Positions 23,610-35,218 of a DNA stretch of 60,000 nt are shown here, piece after piece. The stretch lies in contig NC_087062.1 of assembly GCF_963678635.1 (NCBI RefSeq), positions 50,050,178-50,110,177 of the forward strand. The letters are read 5' to 3'. Both the position numbers and the translations under genes were made by a program. How positions within the stretch are numbered: the stretch's first letter is position 1; every line of letters begins with the position of its first letter. The notes beneath the pieces are model-generated. The model did no database searches, had not been told where the DNA came from, and saw only the letters and a program-made list of their open reading frames with translations. The stretch comes from Symsagittifera roscoffensis (taxonomy: Eukaryota; Xenacoelomorpha; Acoela; Convolutidae).

Positions 23610-24272
23610 TGAACAGCGGGCATTCGTTTGTTTATTGAATTGAACCATTAAAACTTTGAAGCAAAGATGCTCCGCTTCAAATAGAATATTAATTTTTGCT
23701 CAAAACAAATAAAAACCTATCAAATCAAACCATTGTTCAATCAAAGATAGAAGATAGACTTGGCATCTGTGTATTTGAATTGTAATGACGAATTTAGCAC
23801 TCTAGTCTTAGAACGAGACTAGTTGATATCGTGTTTTCAGACCAATTCGTTTCGCTGAATTTTCAAGTTTTTCAAAGCAACCTGTTACAGTTTTCAATTT
23901 GTCAGAGGAAGCAAATTAAAAATTTAAAGACATTTTAATTTTGATCTGCTTCCATTCAAAAACGATGCTTTTTTGTGAAAAGAAAACTGGGCCAAAAAAT
24001 TAACTTGAAATTTTCAAAAGTTAATTACTTGAATGGTTTAAATAGAGAAACGTATAACATTGGCGAACCGATTTTCTTTTTGAAAAACTTAAAAATTGTC
24101 ATTGTTTAATTGCTTGACTATACTGCTTAGACGAACTTGAAAAGTTTGCGAGCCAATTTTATCTCTAGAACTTTGTGATTTAGTGAATTTCCCGATGAGT
24201 TAGTATAAAATTAGGTAAACATCGATTGTTGTGCTTATCTAATTCAGTTCAGGTGTTTTTTTTTAATCTAAT

Positions 24273-24354
24273 CGACAGAGATGGGATTCAAAATCAAGCA
24301 CGCGGACTGTATTGGATAAGCAGTCCAAAGCATTAACCACTCGGCCACCTTGTC
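24273..24354 (-). pseudogene. tRNA-Ser(GCT)-like, B type, damaged
   Basis: Acceptor GACAAGG has one mispair, T stem TTGAT/CCCAT three, and D stem GCC/TGC one. Loop CTGCTTA. Confidence 0.5.
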
Positions 24355-24893
24355 TAACCTGAGGTCATTCGGTTGTTAATTGAGTCGAACCAAAAAAACT
24401 TTGAAGCAAAGATGCTCCGCTTCAAACAGAATACTTTTTTTGCTCGAAACAAAGAAAACCTATCAAATCAAACCATTGTTCGATCAAAGATAGACTTGTT
24501 TTCTGTGTTTTCGAAATGTAATGACAAATTTAGCACTCTAGTCCTATATCAAGACTAGTTCAAATCGTTTTTCAGACCAAATCGTTTGGCTGAAGTATCA
24601 AATTTTTCAAAGCAACCTGTTACAGCTTTCAAGTTATCAAAAGAAGCGAAATGAAAATACAGAAAAACGTATAACATTGGCCAACAGATTTTCTTTATGA
24701 AAAAAAAAACGTAAAATTTGTCATTGTTTAATTGCTTGACTAGTCTGCTTAGATGAATTTGAAAAAATTGCGAGCCAATTTTATCTCTAGAATTTTGTGA
24801 TTTAGTAAATTTCCCGCTGAGTTTTAACAAACTAGATAAACATCAGTTTTTGTGCTTACCGAATTCAGTTCAGGGGTTTTAAAAAAAACTAAT

Positions 24894-24974
24894 CGACAGA
24901 GATGGGATTCGAACCCACGCAAGCAAAACGTATGGTGTCAGCAGCAACCGCTTTAACCTCTCGGCAACCCTGCC
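24894..24974 (-). pseudogene. tRNA-Ser-like, C type, one-base deletion
   Basis: 81 nt. One base is missing in the anticodon stem (plus GCAGCAACCG), shifting the loop. Canonical T arm and acceptor retained. Confidence 0.5.
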
Positions 24975-25601
24975 TAACCACAGTTCATTCAATGGTAAAT
25001 TGAATTGAAACAAAAAAAATTGAAGCAAAGATGCTTCATTTCAAATAGGAATTTTTTTTGCTCAAAACAAAAAACCCGTCAAATCAAGCCATTTTTCGAT
25101 CAAAAATAGACTTGAGGTATGTGTATTTGAAATGTAATGACGAACTTAGCACTCTAGTCCTAGAACGAGACTAGTTTAAATAGTATTTTAGACCATATCG
25201 TTTCGCTGAAATTTCCATTTTTTTCTTAGCAACCTATTACAGCTTTCAATTTATCAGAGCAAGCGAAACAAAAAAGTAAGTAAATTGTAATTTTGATCTG
25301 CTTCCATTTGAAAACGATTCTTTTTTTTGAAAAAAAAACTGGGCCAAGAAAGTAAAATTCTTGATTGGTTTAGATAGAAAAACGTAGCATTGGCCAACCG
25401 ATTTTCTTCATAAATAAACCTAAAATTTTTCAACGTTTAATTGCTTGAATATTCTACTTAGACGAATTTGAAAAATTTTCGAGCCAATTTTATCTCTAGA
25501 AATTTATGATTTTGTAAATTTTCCGGTGAGTTATTATCAAATTAGGTAAACATCAATTGTTGTGCTTACCGAATTCAGTTCAGGTGTTTTTAAAAACTAA
25601 T

Positions 25602-25620
25602 CGACAGAGATGGTATTCAA
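25602..25620 (-). pseudogene. E-type tRNA stub, HOR copy 3
   Basis: Break point as in copies 1 and 2; the next bases are GGTATGTTCAAAC. Confidence 0.85.
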
Positions 25621-26068
25621 GGTATGTTCAAACTTTTTTTCAGAGCAAATCGTTTCGCTGAAGTTTCAAGTTTTTCAAAGCAACCTGTTACAACTTTCAA
25701 ACTATCAAAGGAAGCGAAACAAAAATTTAAGGAAAACTTAGTTTTGAAATGCTTCCATTGAGAAACGATAAGTTTTTTGTGGAAAAACTCGGCCAAAAAA
25801 ACTTGAAATTTTTCAAAATTCCATTGCTTGAATGGCTTTATTAGAAAAACGTATAACATTGACCAACCGATTTTCTTCATGAATAAACCTAAAATTTTTC
25901 AACGTTTAATTGCTTGACTATTCTGCTTAGACGAATTTGAAAAATTTGCGAGCCAATTTTATCTCTAGAATTTTGTGATTTTGTATGTTTCCCGGTGAGT
26001 TATTAACAATTTAGGTAAACATCAATTGTTGTGCTCCGGATTCAGTTCAGGTATTTTTGAAAACTAAT

Positions 26069-26150
26069 CGACAGAGATGGGTTTCAAACCCACGCACGCA
26101 GACTATATTGGAAGAGCAGTCCAACACCTTAACAACTCGGCCATCCTGTC
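26069..26150 (-). tRNA. tRNA-Ser(GCT)-like, A type
   Basis: Anticodon stem TTGGA/TCCAA is perfect, loop CTGCTCT, so this HOR copy keeps GCT where the two before it have GCC. T arm GTGGG TTTGAAA CCCAT. One acceptor mispair (final A-C). Confidence 0.62.
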
Positions 26151-26813
26151 TGAACAGCGGGCATTCGTTTGTTTATTGAATTGAACCAATAAAACTTTGA
26201 AGCAAAGATGCTCCGCTTCAAATAGAATATTAATTTTTGCTCAAAACAAAAAAAAACCTATCAAATCAAACCATTGTTCGATCAAAGATAGAAGATAGAC
26301 TTGGCATCTGTGTATTTGAAATGTAATGACGAATTTAGCACTCTAGTCTTAGAACGAGACTAGTTGAAATCGTGTCTTCAGACCAATTCGTTTCGCTGAA
26401 ATTTCAAGTTTTTCAAAGCAACCTGTTACAGCTTTCAATGTATCAGAGGAAGCGAAATAAAAATTTAAAGACATTTTATTTTGATCTGCTTCCATTTAAA
26501 AACGATGCTTTTTGTGGAAAAAAAACTGGGCCAAAAAATTAACTTGAAATTTTTCAAAGTTCATTACTTGAATGGTTTAAATAGAGAAACGTATAACATT
26601 GGCCAACCGATTTTCTTTTTGAAAAAACCTAAAATTTGTCATTGTTTAATTGCTTGATTATACTGCTTAGACGAACTTGAAAAGTTTGCGAGCCAATTTT
26701 ATCTCTAGAACTTTGTGATTTCGTAACATTCCCGATGAGTTACTAACAAATTAGGTAAACATCAATTGTTGGGCTTATCTAATTCAGTTCAGGTGTATTT
26801 TTTAAAATCTAAT

Positions 26814-26895
26814 CGACAGAGATGGGATTCAAAACCAAGCACGCGGACTGTATTGGATAAGCAGTCCAAAGCCTCAACCACTCGGCCACCTTGTC
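26814..26895 (-). tRNA. tRNA-Ser(GCT)-like, B type
   Basis: The anticodon arm is perfect with loop CTGCTTA. T stem TTGGT/CCCAT has two mispairs and the acceptor has one A-C. Confidence 0.5.
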
Positions 26896-27438
26896 TAACC
26901 TGAGGTCATTCGGTTGTTAATTGAGTCGAGCCAAAAAAAACTTTGAAGCAAAGATGCTCCGCTTTAAATAGAATACTTTTTTTTTGCTCGAATCAAAGAA
27001 AACCTATCAAATCAAACCACTGTTCGATCAAAGATAGACTTGTTTTCTGTGTATTCGAAATGTAATGACAAATTTAGCACTCTAGTCTTACATCAAGACT
27101 AGTTCAAATCGTTTTTCAGACCAAATCGTTTGGCTGAAGTATCAAGTTTTTCAAAGCAACCTGTTACAGCTTTCAAACTATCAAAAGAAGCGAAATGAAA
27201 ATACAGAAAAACGTATAACCATGGCCAACCAATTTTCTGTACGAAAAAAAAACGTAAACTTTGTCATTGTTTAATTGCTTGACTAGTCTGCTTAGATGAA
27301 TTTGAAAAGTTTGCGAGCCAATTTTATCTCTAGAGTTTTGTGATTTAAAAAATTTCCCGGTGAGTTATTAACAAACTAGATAAACATCAATTTTTGTGCT
27401 TACCGAATTCAGTTCAGTGGTTTTAAAAAAAAACTAAT

Positions 27439-27520
27439 CAACAGAGATGGGATTCGAACCCACGCAAGCAAAACGTGTGGTGTCAGCAGTCAACCGCTTT
27501 AACCTCTCGGCAACCCTGCT
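27439..27520 (-). tRNA. tRNA-Ser(GCT)-like, C type, with exchanged terminal pair
   Basis: Acceptor AGCAGGG pairs with CTCTGTT: the terminal G-C of other C copies is replaced by A-T on both strands. T arm canonical (TTCGAAT). Anticodon stem GTTGA/CACCA is broken. Confidence 0.5.
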
Positions 27521-28145
27521 TAACCAGAGTTCATTCAATGGTAAATTGAGTCGAAACAAAAAAAATGAAGCAAAGATGCTTCATTTCAAATAGGAATTTT
27601 TTTTGCTCAAAACAAAAAACCCGTCAAATCAAGCCAATTTTCGATCAAAAATAGACTTGAGGTCTGTGTATTTGAAATGTAATGACGAATTTAGCACTCT
27701 AGTCCTACAACGAGACTAGTTTAAATATTATTTAAGACCATGTCGTTTCGCTGAAATTTCAAATTTTTCAAAGCAACCTATTACAGCTTTCAAACTATCA
27801 GAGGAAGCGAAACAAAAAATTAAGTAAATTTTAATTTTAATCTGCTTCCATTTAAAAACGATTCTTTTTTTGAAAAAGAAAACTGGGCCAGGAAAGTAAA
27901 TTCCTTGATTGGTTTAGATAGAAAAACTTAGCATTGGCCAACCGATTTTCTTCATAAATAAACCTAAAATTTTTCAACGTTTAATTGCTTGACTATTCTG
28001 CTTAGACGAATTTGAAAAATTTTCGAGCAAATTTTATCTCTAGAAATTTGTGATTTTGTAAATTTTCCGGTGAGTTATTAACAAATTAGGTAAACATCAA
28101 TTGTTGTGCTTACCGAATTCAGTTCAGGTGTTTTTAAAAACAAAT

Positions 28146-28164
28146 AGACAGAGATGGTATTCAA
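28146..28164 (-). pseudogene. E-type tRNA stub, HOR copy 4
   Basis: Same truncation, with the discriminator complement changed from C to A (plus AGACAGAGATGG). Confidence 0.82.
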
Positions 28165-28614
28165 GGTAAGTTCAAACCTTTTTTCAGACCAAATCGTTTC
28201 GCTGAAATTTCAAGTTTTTTAAAGCAACCTGTTACAACTTTCAAACAATCAAAGGAAGCGAAACAAAAATTTAAGGAAAACTTAGTTTTGAAATGCTTCC
28301 ATTGAGAAACGATAAATTTTTTGTGGAAAAACCCGGCCAAAAAAACCTGAAATTTTTCAAAATTTCATTGCTTGAATGGCTTTATTAGAAAAACGTATAA
28401 CATTGACCAACCGATTTTCTTCAGGAATAAACTTGAAATTTTTCAACGTTTAATTGCTTGACCATTCTGCTTAGTCGAATTTGAAAAAATTGCGAGCCAA
28501 TTTTATCTCTAGAATTTTGTGATTTTGTATGTTTCCCGGTGAGTTATTAACAATTTAGGTAAACATCAATTGTTGTGCTTTCCGAATTCAGTTCAGGTAT
28601 TTTTGAAAACTAAT

Positions 28615-28696
28615 CGACAGAGATGGGGTTCAAACCCATGCATGCAGACTATATTGGAAGAGCAGTCCAACACCTTAACAACTCAGCCTCCTTGTC
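28615..28696 (-). tRNA. tRNA-Ser(GCT)-like, A type
   Basis: T stem ATGGG/CCCAT is fully Watson-Crick, anticodon stem TTGGA/TCCAA perfect, loop CTGCTCT. One acceptor mispair (GACAAGG). Positions 8-9 are AG instead of TG, which weakens the A box. Confidence 0.62.
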
Positions 28697-28880
28697 CGAA
28701 CAGCGGGTATTCGTTTGTTTATGAATTGAACCAAAAAAACTTTGAAGCAAAGATGCTCCGCTTCAAAAAGATTATTAATTTTTGCTCAGAACAAAAAAAA
28801 ACCTATCAAATCAAACCAATGTTTGATTAAAGATAGAATTGTTATCCGTGTATTTGAAATGTAATGACCAATTTAGCACT

Positions 28881-28901
28881 CTAGTCTCAGAACGAGACTA
28901 G
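28881..28901 (-). other. CTAG hairpin, T-A / C-G variant
   Basis: CTAGTCTC, a 5-nt loop, then GAGACTAG: eight Watson-Crick pairs. Stem positions 7 and 8 differ from the common form on both sides. It belongs to the monomer whose tRNA is at 28,615. Confidence 0.75.
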
Positions 28902-29348
28902 TTGAAATCGTGTTTTCAGACCAATGCGTTTTGCTGAAATTTCAAGTTTTTTCATAGCAACCTGTTACAACTTTCAAACTATCAGAGGAAGCGAAACAAA
29001 AATTTAGGGAAAGTTTAATTTTGATCTGCTTCCATTTAAAAACGATGCTGTTTGTGGAAAAAAAGGCCAAAAAATTAACTGGAAATTTTTCAAAATTTCA
29101 TTACTTGAATGGCTTACATAGAGAAACGTATGACATTGGCCAACCGAATTTCCTTATGAAAAAAAAATAAAATTTGTCATTGTTTAATTGCTTGACTATT
29201 CTGCTTAGACAATTTTGAAAAGTTTGTGGGACAATTTTATCTCTAGAACTTTGTGATTTAGTAAATTTCCCGATGAGTTAATAACAATTTAGGTAAATAT
29301 CAATTATGCTTATCGAATTCAGTTCAGGTGTTTTTAAAAACTAATCAT

Positions 29349-29430
29349 CGACAGAGATGGGATTCGAAACCAAGCACGCGGACTGTATTGGATGAGCAGT
29401 CTAAAGCCTTAACCACTCGGCCACCCTGTC
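29349..29430 (-). tRNA. tRNA-Ser(GCT)-like, B type
   Basis: Acceptor GACAGGG/CTCTGTC intact, loop CTGCTCA, anticodon stem TTAGA/TCCAA with one mispair, T stem TTGGT/CCCAT with two, T loop TTCGAAT. Confidence 0.52.
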
Positions 29431-29649
29431 TAACCTGAGGTCATTCGGTTGTTAGTTGAATCGAACCAATAAAACTTTGAAGCAAAGATGCTCGGCTTCA
29501 AATAGAATATTTTTTTTTGCTCGAAACAAAAAAAAACCTATCAAATCAAACCATTGTTCGATCAAAGATAGACCTGACTTCTGTGTATTTGAAATGTAAT
29601 GACAAACTTGGCACTCTAGTCCTACATCAAGACTAGTTCAAATCGTTTT

Positions 29650-29905
29650 TCAGACCAAATCGTTTCAGACCAAAAGTTTCAAGTTTTTCAAAGCAACCTG
29701 TTAAAGCTTTCAAACTATCAGAAGAAGCGAAATGAAAATAAAGAAAAACTTGAAACTTGAAACTGTTTTTCTTTATTTCGGCCAAAAAAACTGTCGGCCA
29801 AAAAAAACCAGAAGTTTTTTAAAATTTCATTGCTTGAATGGCTTTATAAGAAAAACGTATAACATTGACCAGCCGAATTTCTTCATGTCGATTAGTTTTT
29901 AAGTT
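29650..29905. repeat. Rearranged monomer with 14-bp inverted repeat and flipped tRNA end
   Basis: Arms at 29,736-29,749 and 29,765-29,778 (AAATAAAGAAAAAC and its complement) flank a 15-bp spacer containing TTGAAACTTGAAACT. CAGACCAAA and CGGCCAAAAAAA are each locally duplicated. At 29,886-29,902 the tRNA 3' end plus its T-run (TGTCGATTAGTTTTTAA) sits on the plus strand inside a minus-oriented monomer. Confidence 0.75.
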
Positions 29906-30072
29906 TTATGAAAAAAAAAACTTAAACTTTGTCATTGTTTTTTTGCTTGACAAGTCTGCTGAAATTAGAGTTTTGTGATTTAGTAAATTTCCCGGTGAGT
30001 TCTTAACAAACTAGATAAACATCAATTTTTGTGCTAACCGAATTCAGTTCAGGGGTTTTAAAAAAAACTAAT

Positions 30073-30154
30073 CGACAGAGATAGGATTCGAACCCACGCA
30101 AGCAAAACGTATGAATTCAGCAGTCAACCGCTTCAACCTCTCCGCAACCCTGCC
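30073..30154 (-). pseudogene. tRNA-Ser-like, C type, broken anticodon arm
   Basis: Anticodon stem GTTGA/ATTCA has lost almost all pairs and the D stem is changed (GCGGAG). Acceptor and T loop are retained. Confidence 0.5.
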
Positions 30155-30793
30155 TAACCAGAATTCATTCAATAGTAAATTGAATCGAAACAAAAAAAAA
30201 TCAAGCAGAGATGCTTCACTTCAAATAGGATTTTTTTTGCTCACAACAAAAAACCCGTCTAATCAAGCCATTTTTCGATCAAAAATAGACTTGACGTCTA
30301 TGTATTCGAAATGTATTGACAATTTTAGTTTTCTAGTCATAGAACAGGACTAGTTCAAATTGTTTTTTATCCCAAATTGTTTCGCTGAAATTTCAGGTTT
30401 TGAAAAGCAACCTGTTACAGCTTTCAAACTATCAAAAGAAGCGAAACAAAAATCTATGGAAAACTTAATTTTGAATTGCTTCCATTGAAAAACGATAGGT
30501 TTTTTGTGAAAAATTTCGGCCAAAAAAAACCAGAAGTTTTTTAAAATTTCATTGCTTGAATGGCTTTACAAGAAAAACGTATAACATTGACCAGCCGAGT
30601 TTGTTCATGAATAAATTTCAATTTTCAACGTTTTTTGCTTGAAAATTCTGCTTAGACGAATTTGAAACAATTGTGAGCCAATTTTTTCTCTTGATTTTGT
30701 GATTTAGTAAACTTCATGGTGAGTTATCGACAAATTAGGTAAACATCATTTGTTGTGCTTACCGAATTCAGTTCGGTGTTTCTAAAAACTAAT

Positions 30794-30875
30794 CGACAGA
30801 GATGGGATTCAAACCCACGCACGCAGACTGTATTGGAAGAGCAATCGAACACCTTAACCACTCGGCAACCCTCTC
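30794..30875 (-). tRNA. tRNA-Ser(GCT)-like, G type
   Basis: Acceptor GAGAGGG has one mispair, positions 8-9 are TT, and anticodon stem TTCGA/TCCAA has one mispair around loop TTGCTCT. T arm intact. Confidence 0.58.
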
Positions 30876-31520
30876 TGACCAGAGAAACAATAAAAAAGCT
30901 GAAGCAAAAACGCTTCGCTTGTAAAAGAATGATTTTTTTTTCTCAAAATAAATAACCTATCAAATCAAACCCTTGTTCGATCAAAAAAACGTCCTTGTTC
31001 GATCAAAAAAACTTGACGTCTATGTATTTGAAATGTATTGACAATTTTAGTTTTTTAGTCCTAGAACAGGACTAGATCAAACAACTTTTCTACCCCAAAA
31101 TGTTTCGCTGAAATTTCAAGTTGTTAAAAGCAACCTGTTACAGCTTTCAAACTATCAAAGGAAGCGAAACAAAAATTTAAGAAAAACTTAATTTTGATTT
31201 GTTTCCATTGAAAAACGATAATTTTTTTTGTGGAAAAACTCGGCCAAAAAACCTGAAGTTTTTCAAATTTCCTCTGCTTGAATGGCTTTATTAGAAAAAC
31301 GTATAACATTGGCCAGCCGAATTTGTTCATGAATAAACCTAAGTTTTTTCAACGGTTTATTGCTTGATTATTCTGCTTAGATGAAATTGAAAAATTAGCG
31401 AGCCATTTTTTTCTCTTTTAATTTTGAGATTTAGTAAATTTCACGGTGAGTTATCAACAAATTAGGTAAACATCAATTGTTGTGCTTACCGAATTCACTT
31501 CGGTGTTTCTAAAAACTAAT

Positions 31521-31602
31521 CGACAGAGATGGGATTCAAACTCACGCACGCAAACTGTCTTGGAAGAGCAGTCCAACACCTTAACCACTCGGCCACCCTG
31601 TC
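31521..31602 (-). tRNA. tRNA-Ser(GCT)-like, G type
   Basis: The only fault by eye is one T-stem mispair (GTGAG/CCCAT). Acceptor, D and anticodon stems are intact, loop CTGCTCT. Confidence 0.68.
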
Positions 31603-31760
31603 TTACCAGTGAAACAATAAAAAATTGAAGCACAGATGGTTCGCTTCAAATTGAATGTTTTTTTTTGCTCAAAACAAAGAACCTATCAAACAAAGCCCTG
31701 GTTTGATCAAAAATAGACTTGACGTCTATGTATTTCAACTGTAATGACGAAATTAGCTTT

Positions 31761-31781
31761 CTAGTCCTAGAACAGGACTAG
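31761..31781 (-). other. CTAG hairpin, C-G variant
   Basis: CTAGTCCT, loop AGAAC, AGGACTAG: eight Watson-Crick pairs, about 160 bp upstream of the 31,521 tRNA in its own sense. Confidence 0.75.
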
Positions 31782-32217
31782 TTCACAATTTTTTTTCTAG
31801 ACCAAACAGTTTTGGTAGAATTTCAATTTTTTAAAAGCAACCTTTCAAACTATCAAAGGAAGCGAAACAAAAATTTAAGGTAAACTTAGTTTTGAATTGC
31901 TTCCATAGAAAAATGATGACTTTTTTGTGGGACAACTCGGCCAAAAAAATCTGAAGTTTTTCAATTTTCCATTGCTTGAATGGCTTTATTAGAAAAACGT
32001 TTAACACTGGCCAACCGATTTTCTTCATGATTAAACTTAAATTTTTCAACGTTTAATTGTTTGATTATTCTGCTTAGACAAACTTGAAAAGTTGGCGAGC
32101 CAAGTTTTTCTCTACATTTTTGTGATTTAGTAATTTTCCTGGTGAGCTATTAGAAAATTAGGTAAACATCAATTTTTGTGCTTAATGAATTCAATTCAGG
32201 TATTTTCAAAAAGTTAT

Positions 32218-32299
32218 CGACAGAGATGGGATTCATACCCACGCACGCAGACTGTATTAGCTGAGCAGTCCAACGCATTAACCACTCGGCCACCTTGTC
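32218..32299 (-). tRNA. tRNA-Ser(GCT)-like, H type
   Basis: Loop CTGCTCA, anticodon stem TTGGA/GCTAA with one mispair, T loop TATGAAT, D stem GCC/TGC with one mispair. Confidence 0.52.
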
Positions 32300-32978
32300 T
32301 GACCATAGTTCATTTGTTTCTTAATTGAATCAAACCAATAAAATTTTGAAGTAAAGATGATCCGCTTCAAAAAGATTTTATTTTTGCTCAAAACAAAAAA
32401 ACCTATCAAATCAAACCATTGTTCGATCAAAGAAAGACTTGGCGTCATGGTATTTGAATCGTAATGAAGAATTTAGCACTCTAGTCCTAGAACAAGACAA
32501 GTTCAAATAGTTTTTCCGACCAAATCGATTCGCTGAAATTTCAAGTTTTTCAAAGCAACCTGTTACAGCTTTCAAACTATCAGTGGAAGCGAAACAAAAA
32601 TTTAAAGAATTTTTAATTTGGATCTGCTTTCTTCTGAAAACGATGGTTTTTTTGTCAAAAAACTGGGCCAAAAAACTAACTAGAATTTTTTTTCAAAATT
32701 CCATCACTTGAATGGTTTCAATGGAAAAACGTATAACATTGGCCGACCGATTTTCTTCATGAATAAACTTAAGTTTTTCAATTAAATTTAAAATTGGTCA
32801 TTGTTTAATTGCTTGACTAGTCTGCTTAGACGAATTTGAACTGTTTGCGAGCCAATTCTATCTCCAGAAATTTGTGATTTAGTAAGTTTCCTTGTGAGTT
32901 TTTAACAAATTAGGTAATCCTCAATTGTTGTGCTTACCGAATTCAGTTCAGGTGTTCAGGTGTTTTTAAAAAATTAAT

Positions 32979-33060
32979 CGACATAGATGTGCTTCAAACC
33001 CATGCAAGCAGAACGTTTTGACTTAGCAGACAAACCCCTTAACCACTCGGCCACCCTGTC
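32979..33060 (-). tRNA. tRNA-Ser(GCT)-like, F type (A37 kept)
   Basis: Loop CTGCTAA has the purine at position 37. Anticodon stem TTTGT/GTCAA is weak; T stem ATGGG/CACAT and acceptor GACAGGG/CTATGTC have one mispair each. Confidence 0.55.
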
Positions 33061-33709
33061 TGACCAGAGGTCATACAATGGTAAATTGAATCGAAACAAT
33101 GAAAATCTGAAGCAAAGATGCTTCGCTTCAAATAGATTTTTTTTTTGTTCAAAACAAAGAAAACCTATCAAATCAAACCATTGTTTGATCAAAGATAGAC
33201 TTGATTTCTGTGTATTTGAAAATTCATGACGAATTTTGCACTCTAGTCCTAGTACAAGACTAGTTCGAACAGTTTTTCAGATCAGCTCGTTCCGCTGAAA
33301 TTTCAAGTTGTTAAAAGCAACCTGTTACAGCTTTCAAACTATCAAAGGTAGCGAAACAAAAATTTAAGATAAACTTAATTTTGATTTGTTTCCATTGAAA
33401 AACGATAAATTTTTTTTGTGGAAAAACTCGGCCAAAAAAACCTGAAGTTTTTCAAAATTCCTCTGCTTGAATGGCTTTATTAGAAAAACGTATAACATTG
33501 GCCAGCCGAATTTCTTCATGAATAAACTTAAATTTTTTCAACGGTCTACTGCTTGACTATTCTGCTTAGATGAAATTGAAAAATTAGCGAGCCATTTTTT
33601 TCTCTTTTATTTTTGAGATTTAGTAAATTTCACGGTGAGTTCTCAACAAATTAGGTAAACATCAATTGTTGTGCTTACCGAATTCACTTCGGTGTTTCTA
33701 AAAACTAAT

Positions 33710-33791
33710 CGACAGAGATGGGATTCAAACCCACGCACGCATACTGTCTTGGAAGAGCAGTCCAACACCTTAACCACTCGGCCACCCTATC
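33710..33791 (-). tRNA. tRNA-Ser(GCT)-like, G type, fully paired
   Basis: Acceptor GATAGGG/CTCTGTC pairs throughout using T-G, anticodon stem TTGGA/TCCAA is perfect with loop CTGCTCT, and T stem GTGGG/CCCAT, D stem GCC/GGT and discriminator G are in place. Among the best candidates for a transcribed copy. Confidence 0.72.
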
Positions 33792-34405
33792 TTATCAGTG
33801 AAACAATAAAAAATTGAAGCACACATGGTTCGCTTCAAATTGAATGTTTTTTTTTGCTCAAAACAAAAAACCTATCAAACAAAGCCCTGGTTAGATCAAA
33901 AATAGACTTGACGTCTATGTATTTGAACTGTAATGACGAAATTAGCTTTCTAGTCCTAGAACAGGACTAGTTCACAATTTTTTCCGAGACCAAACAGTTT
34001 CGGTAGAATTTCAATTTTTTAAAAGCGACCTTTCAAACTATCAAAGGAAGCGAAACAAAAATTTAAGGAAAACTTAGTTTTGAACTGCTTCCATAGAAAA
34101 ACGATGACTTTTTTGTGGGAAAACTTGGCCAAAAAAATCTGAAGGTTTCCAATTTTCTATTGCTTGAATGGCTTTATTAGAAAAACGTATAACACTGGCC
34201 AACCGATTTTCTTCATGATTAAACTTAAATTTACCAACGTTTAATTGGTTGACTATTCTGCTTAGACAAACTTGAAAAGTTGGCGAGCCAAGTTTTTCTC
34301 TAGACTTTTGTGATTTATTATTTTTCCCGGTGAGTTATTAGAAAATTAGGTAAACATCAATTGTTGTGCTTACTGAATTCAATTCAGGTATTTTCAAAAA
34401 CTTAT

Positions 34406-34487
34406 CGACAGAGATGGGATTCAAACCCACGCACGCAGACTGTATTAGATGAGCAGTCCAACGCATTAACCACTCAGCCACCCTGTC
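34406..34487 (-). tRNA. tRNA-Ser(GCT)-like, H type
   Basis: Acceptor, T and anticodon stems pair (one G-T). D stem GCT/TGC has one mispair. Loop CTGCTCA. Confidence 0.64.
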
Positions 34488-35136
34488 GTACCACAATTCA
34501 TTTGTTTGTTAATTGAATCAAACCAATAAAATTTTGAAGTAAAGATGGTCCGCTTCAAAAAGATTATATTTTTTGCTCAAAACAAAAACACCTATCAAAT
34601 CAAACCATTGTTCGATCAAAGATAGACTTGACTTCTGTGTATTTGAAAATTCATGACGAATTTTGCACTCTAGTCCTAGTACAAGACTAGTTCGAACAGT
34701 TTTTCAGATCAGCTCGTTCCGCTGAAATTTCAAGTTGTTAAAAGCAACCTGTTACAGCTTTCAAACTATCAAAGGAAGCGAAACAAAAATTTAAGAAAAA
34801 CTTAATTTTGATTTGTTTCCAGTGAAAAACGATAATTTTTTTTTGTGGAAAAACTCGGCCAAAAAAACCTGAAGTTTTTCAAAATTCCTCTGCTTGAATG
34901 GCTTTATTAGAAAAACGTATAACATTGGCCGGCCGAATTTCTTCATGAATAAACTTAATTTTTTTCAACGGTCTTTTGCTTGAATATTCTGCTTAGATGA
35001 AATTGAAAAATTAGCGAGCCATTTTTTTCTCTTTTATTTTTGAGATTTAGTAAATTTCACGGTGAGTTATCAACAAATTAGGTAACCATCAATTGTTGTG
35101 CTTACCGAATTCACTTCGGTGTTTCTAAAAACTATT

Positions 35137-35218
35137 CGACAGAGATGGGATTCAAACCCACGCACGCAAACTGTTTTAGAAGAGCAGTCCAACACCTTAA
35201 CCACTCGGCCACCCTGTC
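35137..35218 (-). tRNA. tRNA-Ser(GCT)-like, G type, fully paired
   Basis: Acceptor GACAGGG/CTCTGTC, anticodon stem TTGGA/TCTAA (one G-T), loop CTGCTCT, T stem GTGGG/CCCAT. The three bases before the acceptor and the downstream T-run are the same as in the 37,301 duplicate. Confidence 0.72.

Larger units (their letters stand above)
20001..30200 (-). repeat. 2.54-kb higher-order repeat (E-A-B-C), four copies
   Basis: The truncated E element occurs at 20,520, 23,060, 25,602 and 28,146, at spacings of 2,540-2,544 bp. Each is followed by A, B and C monomers with tRNA copies in the same order. E-A spacing is about 467 bp, A-B about 743, B-C about 622 and C-E about 707. The block ends are approximate. 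Confidence 0.9.

Noticed and set aside
23075-25880. MKKIGW frames of 87 codons as small hydrophobic or basic peptides
   Set aside because: The frame changes in each A/T-run indel, ends at a stop that is part of the hairpin dyad, and has no consistent upstream context. Kept only as a low-interest finding.
30900-31010. Possible insertion of a foreign element
   Set aside because: It is only a short local duplication (CCTTGTTCGATCAAAAAAA twice) inside a normal monomer.
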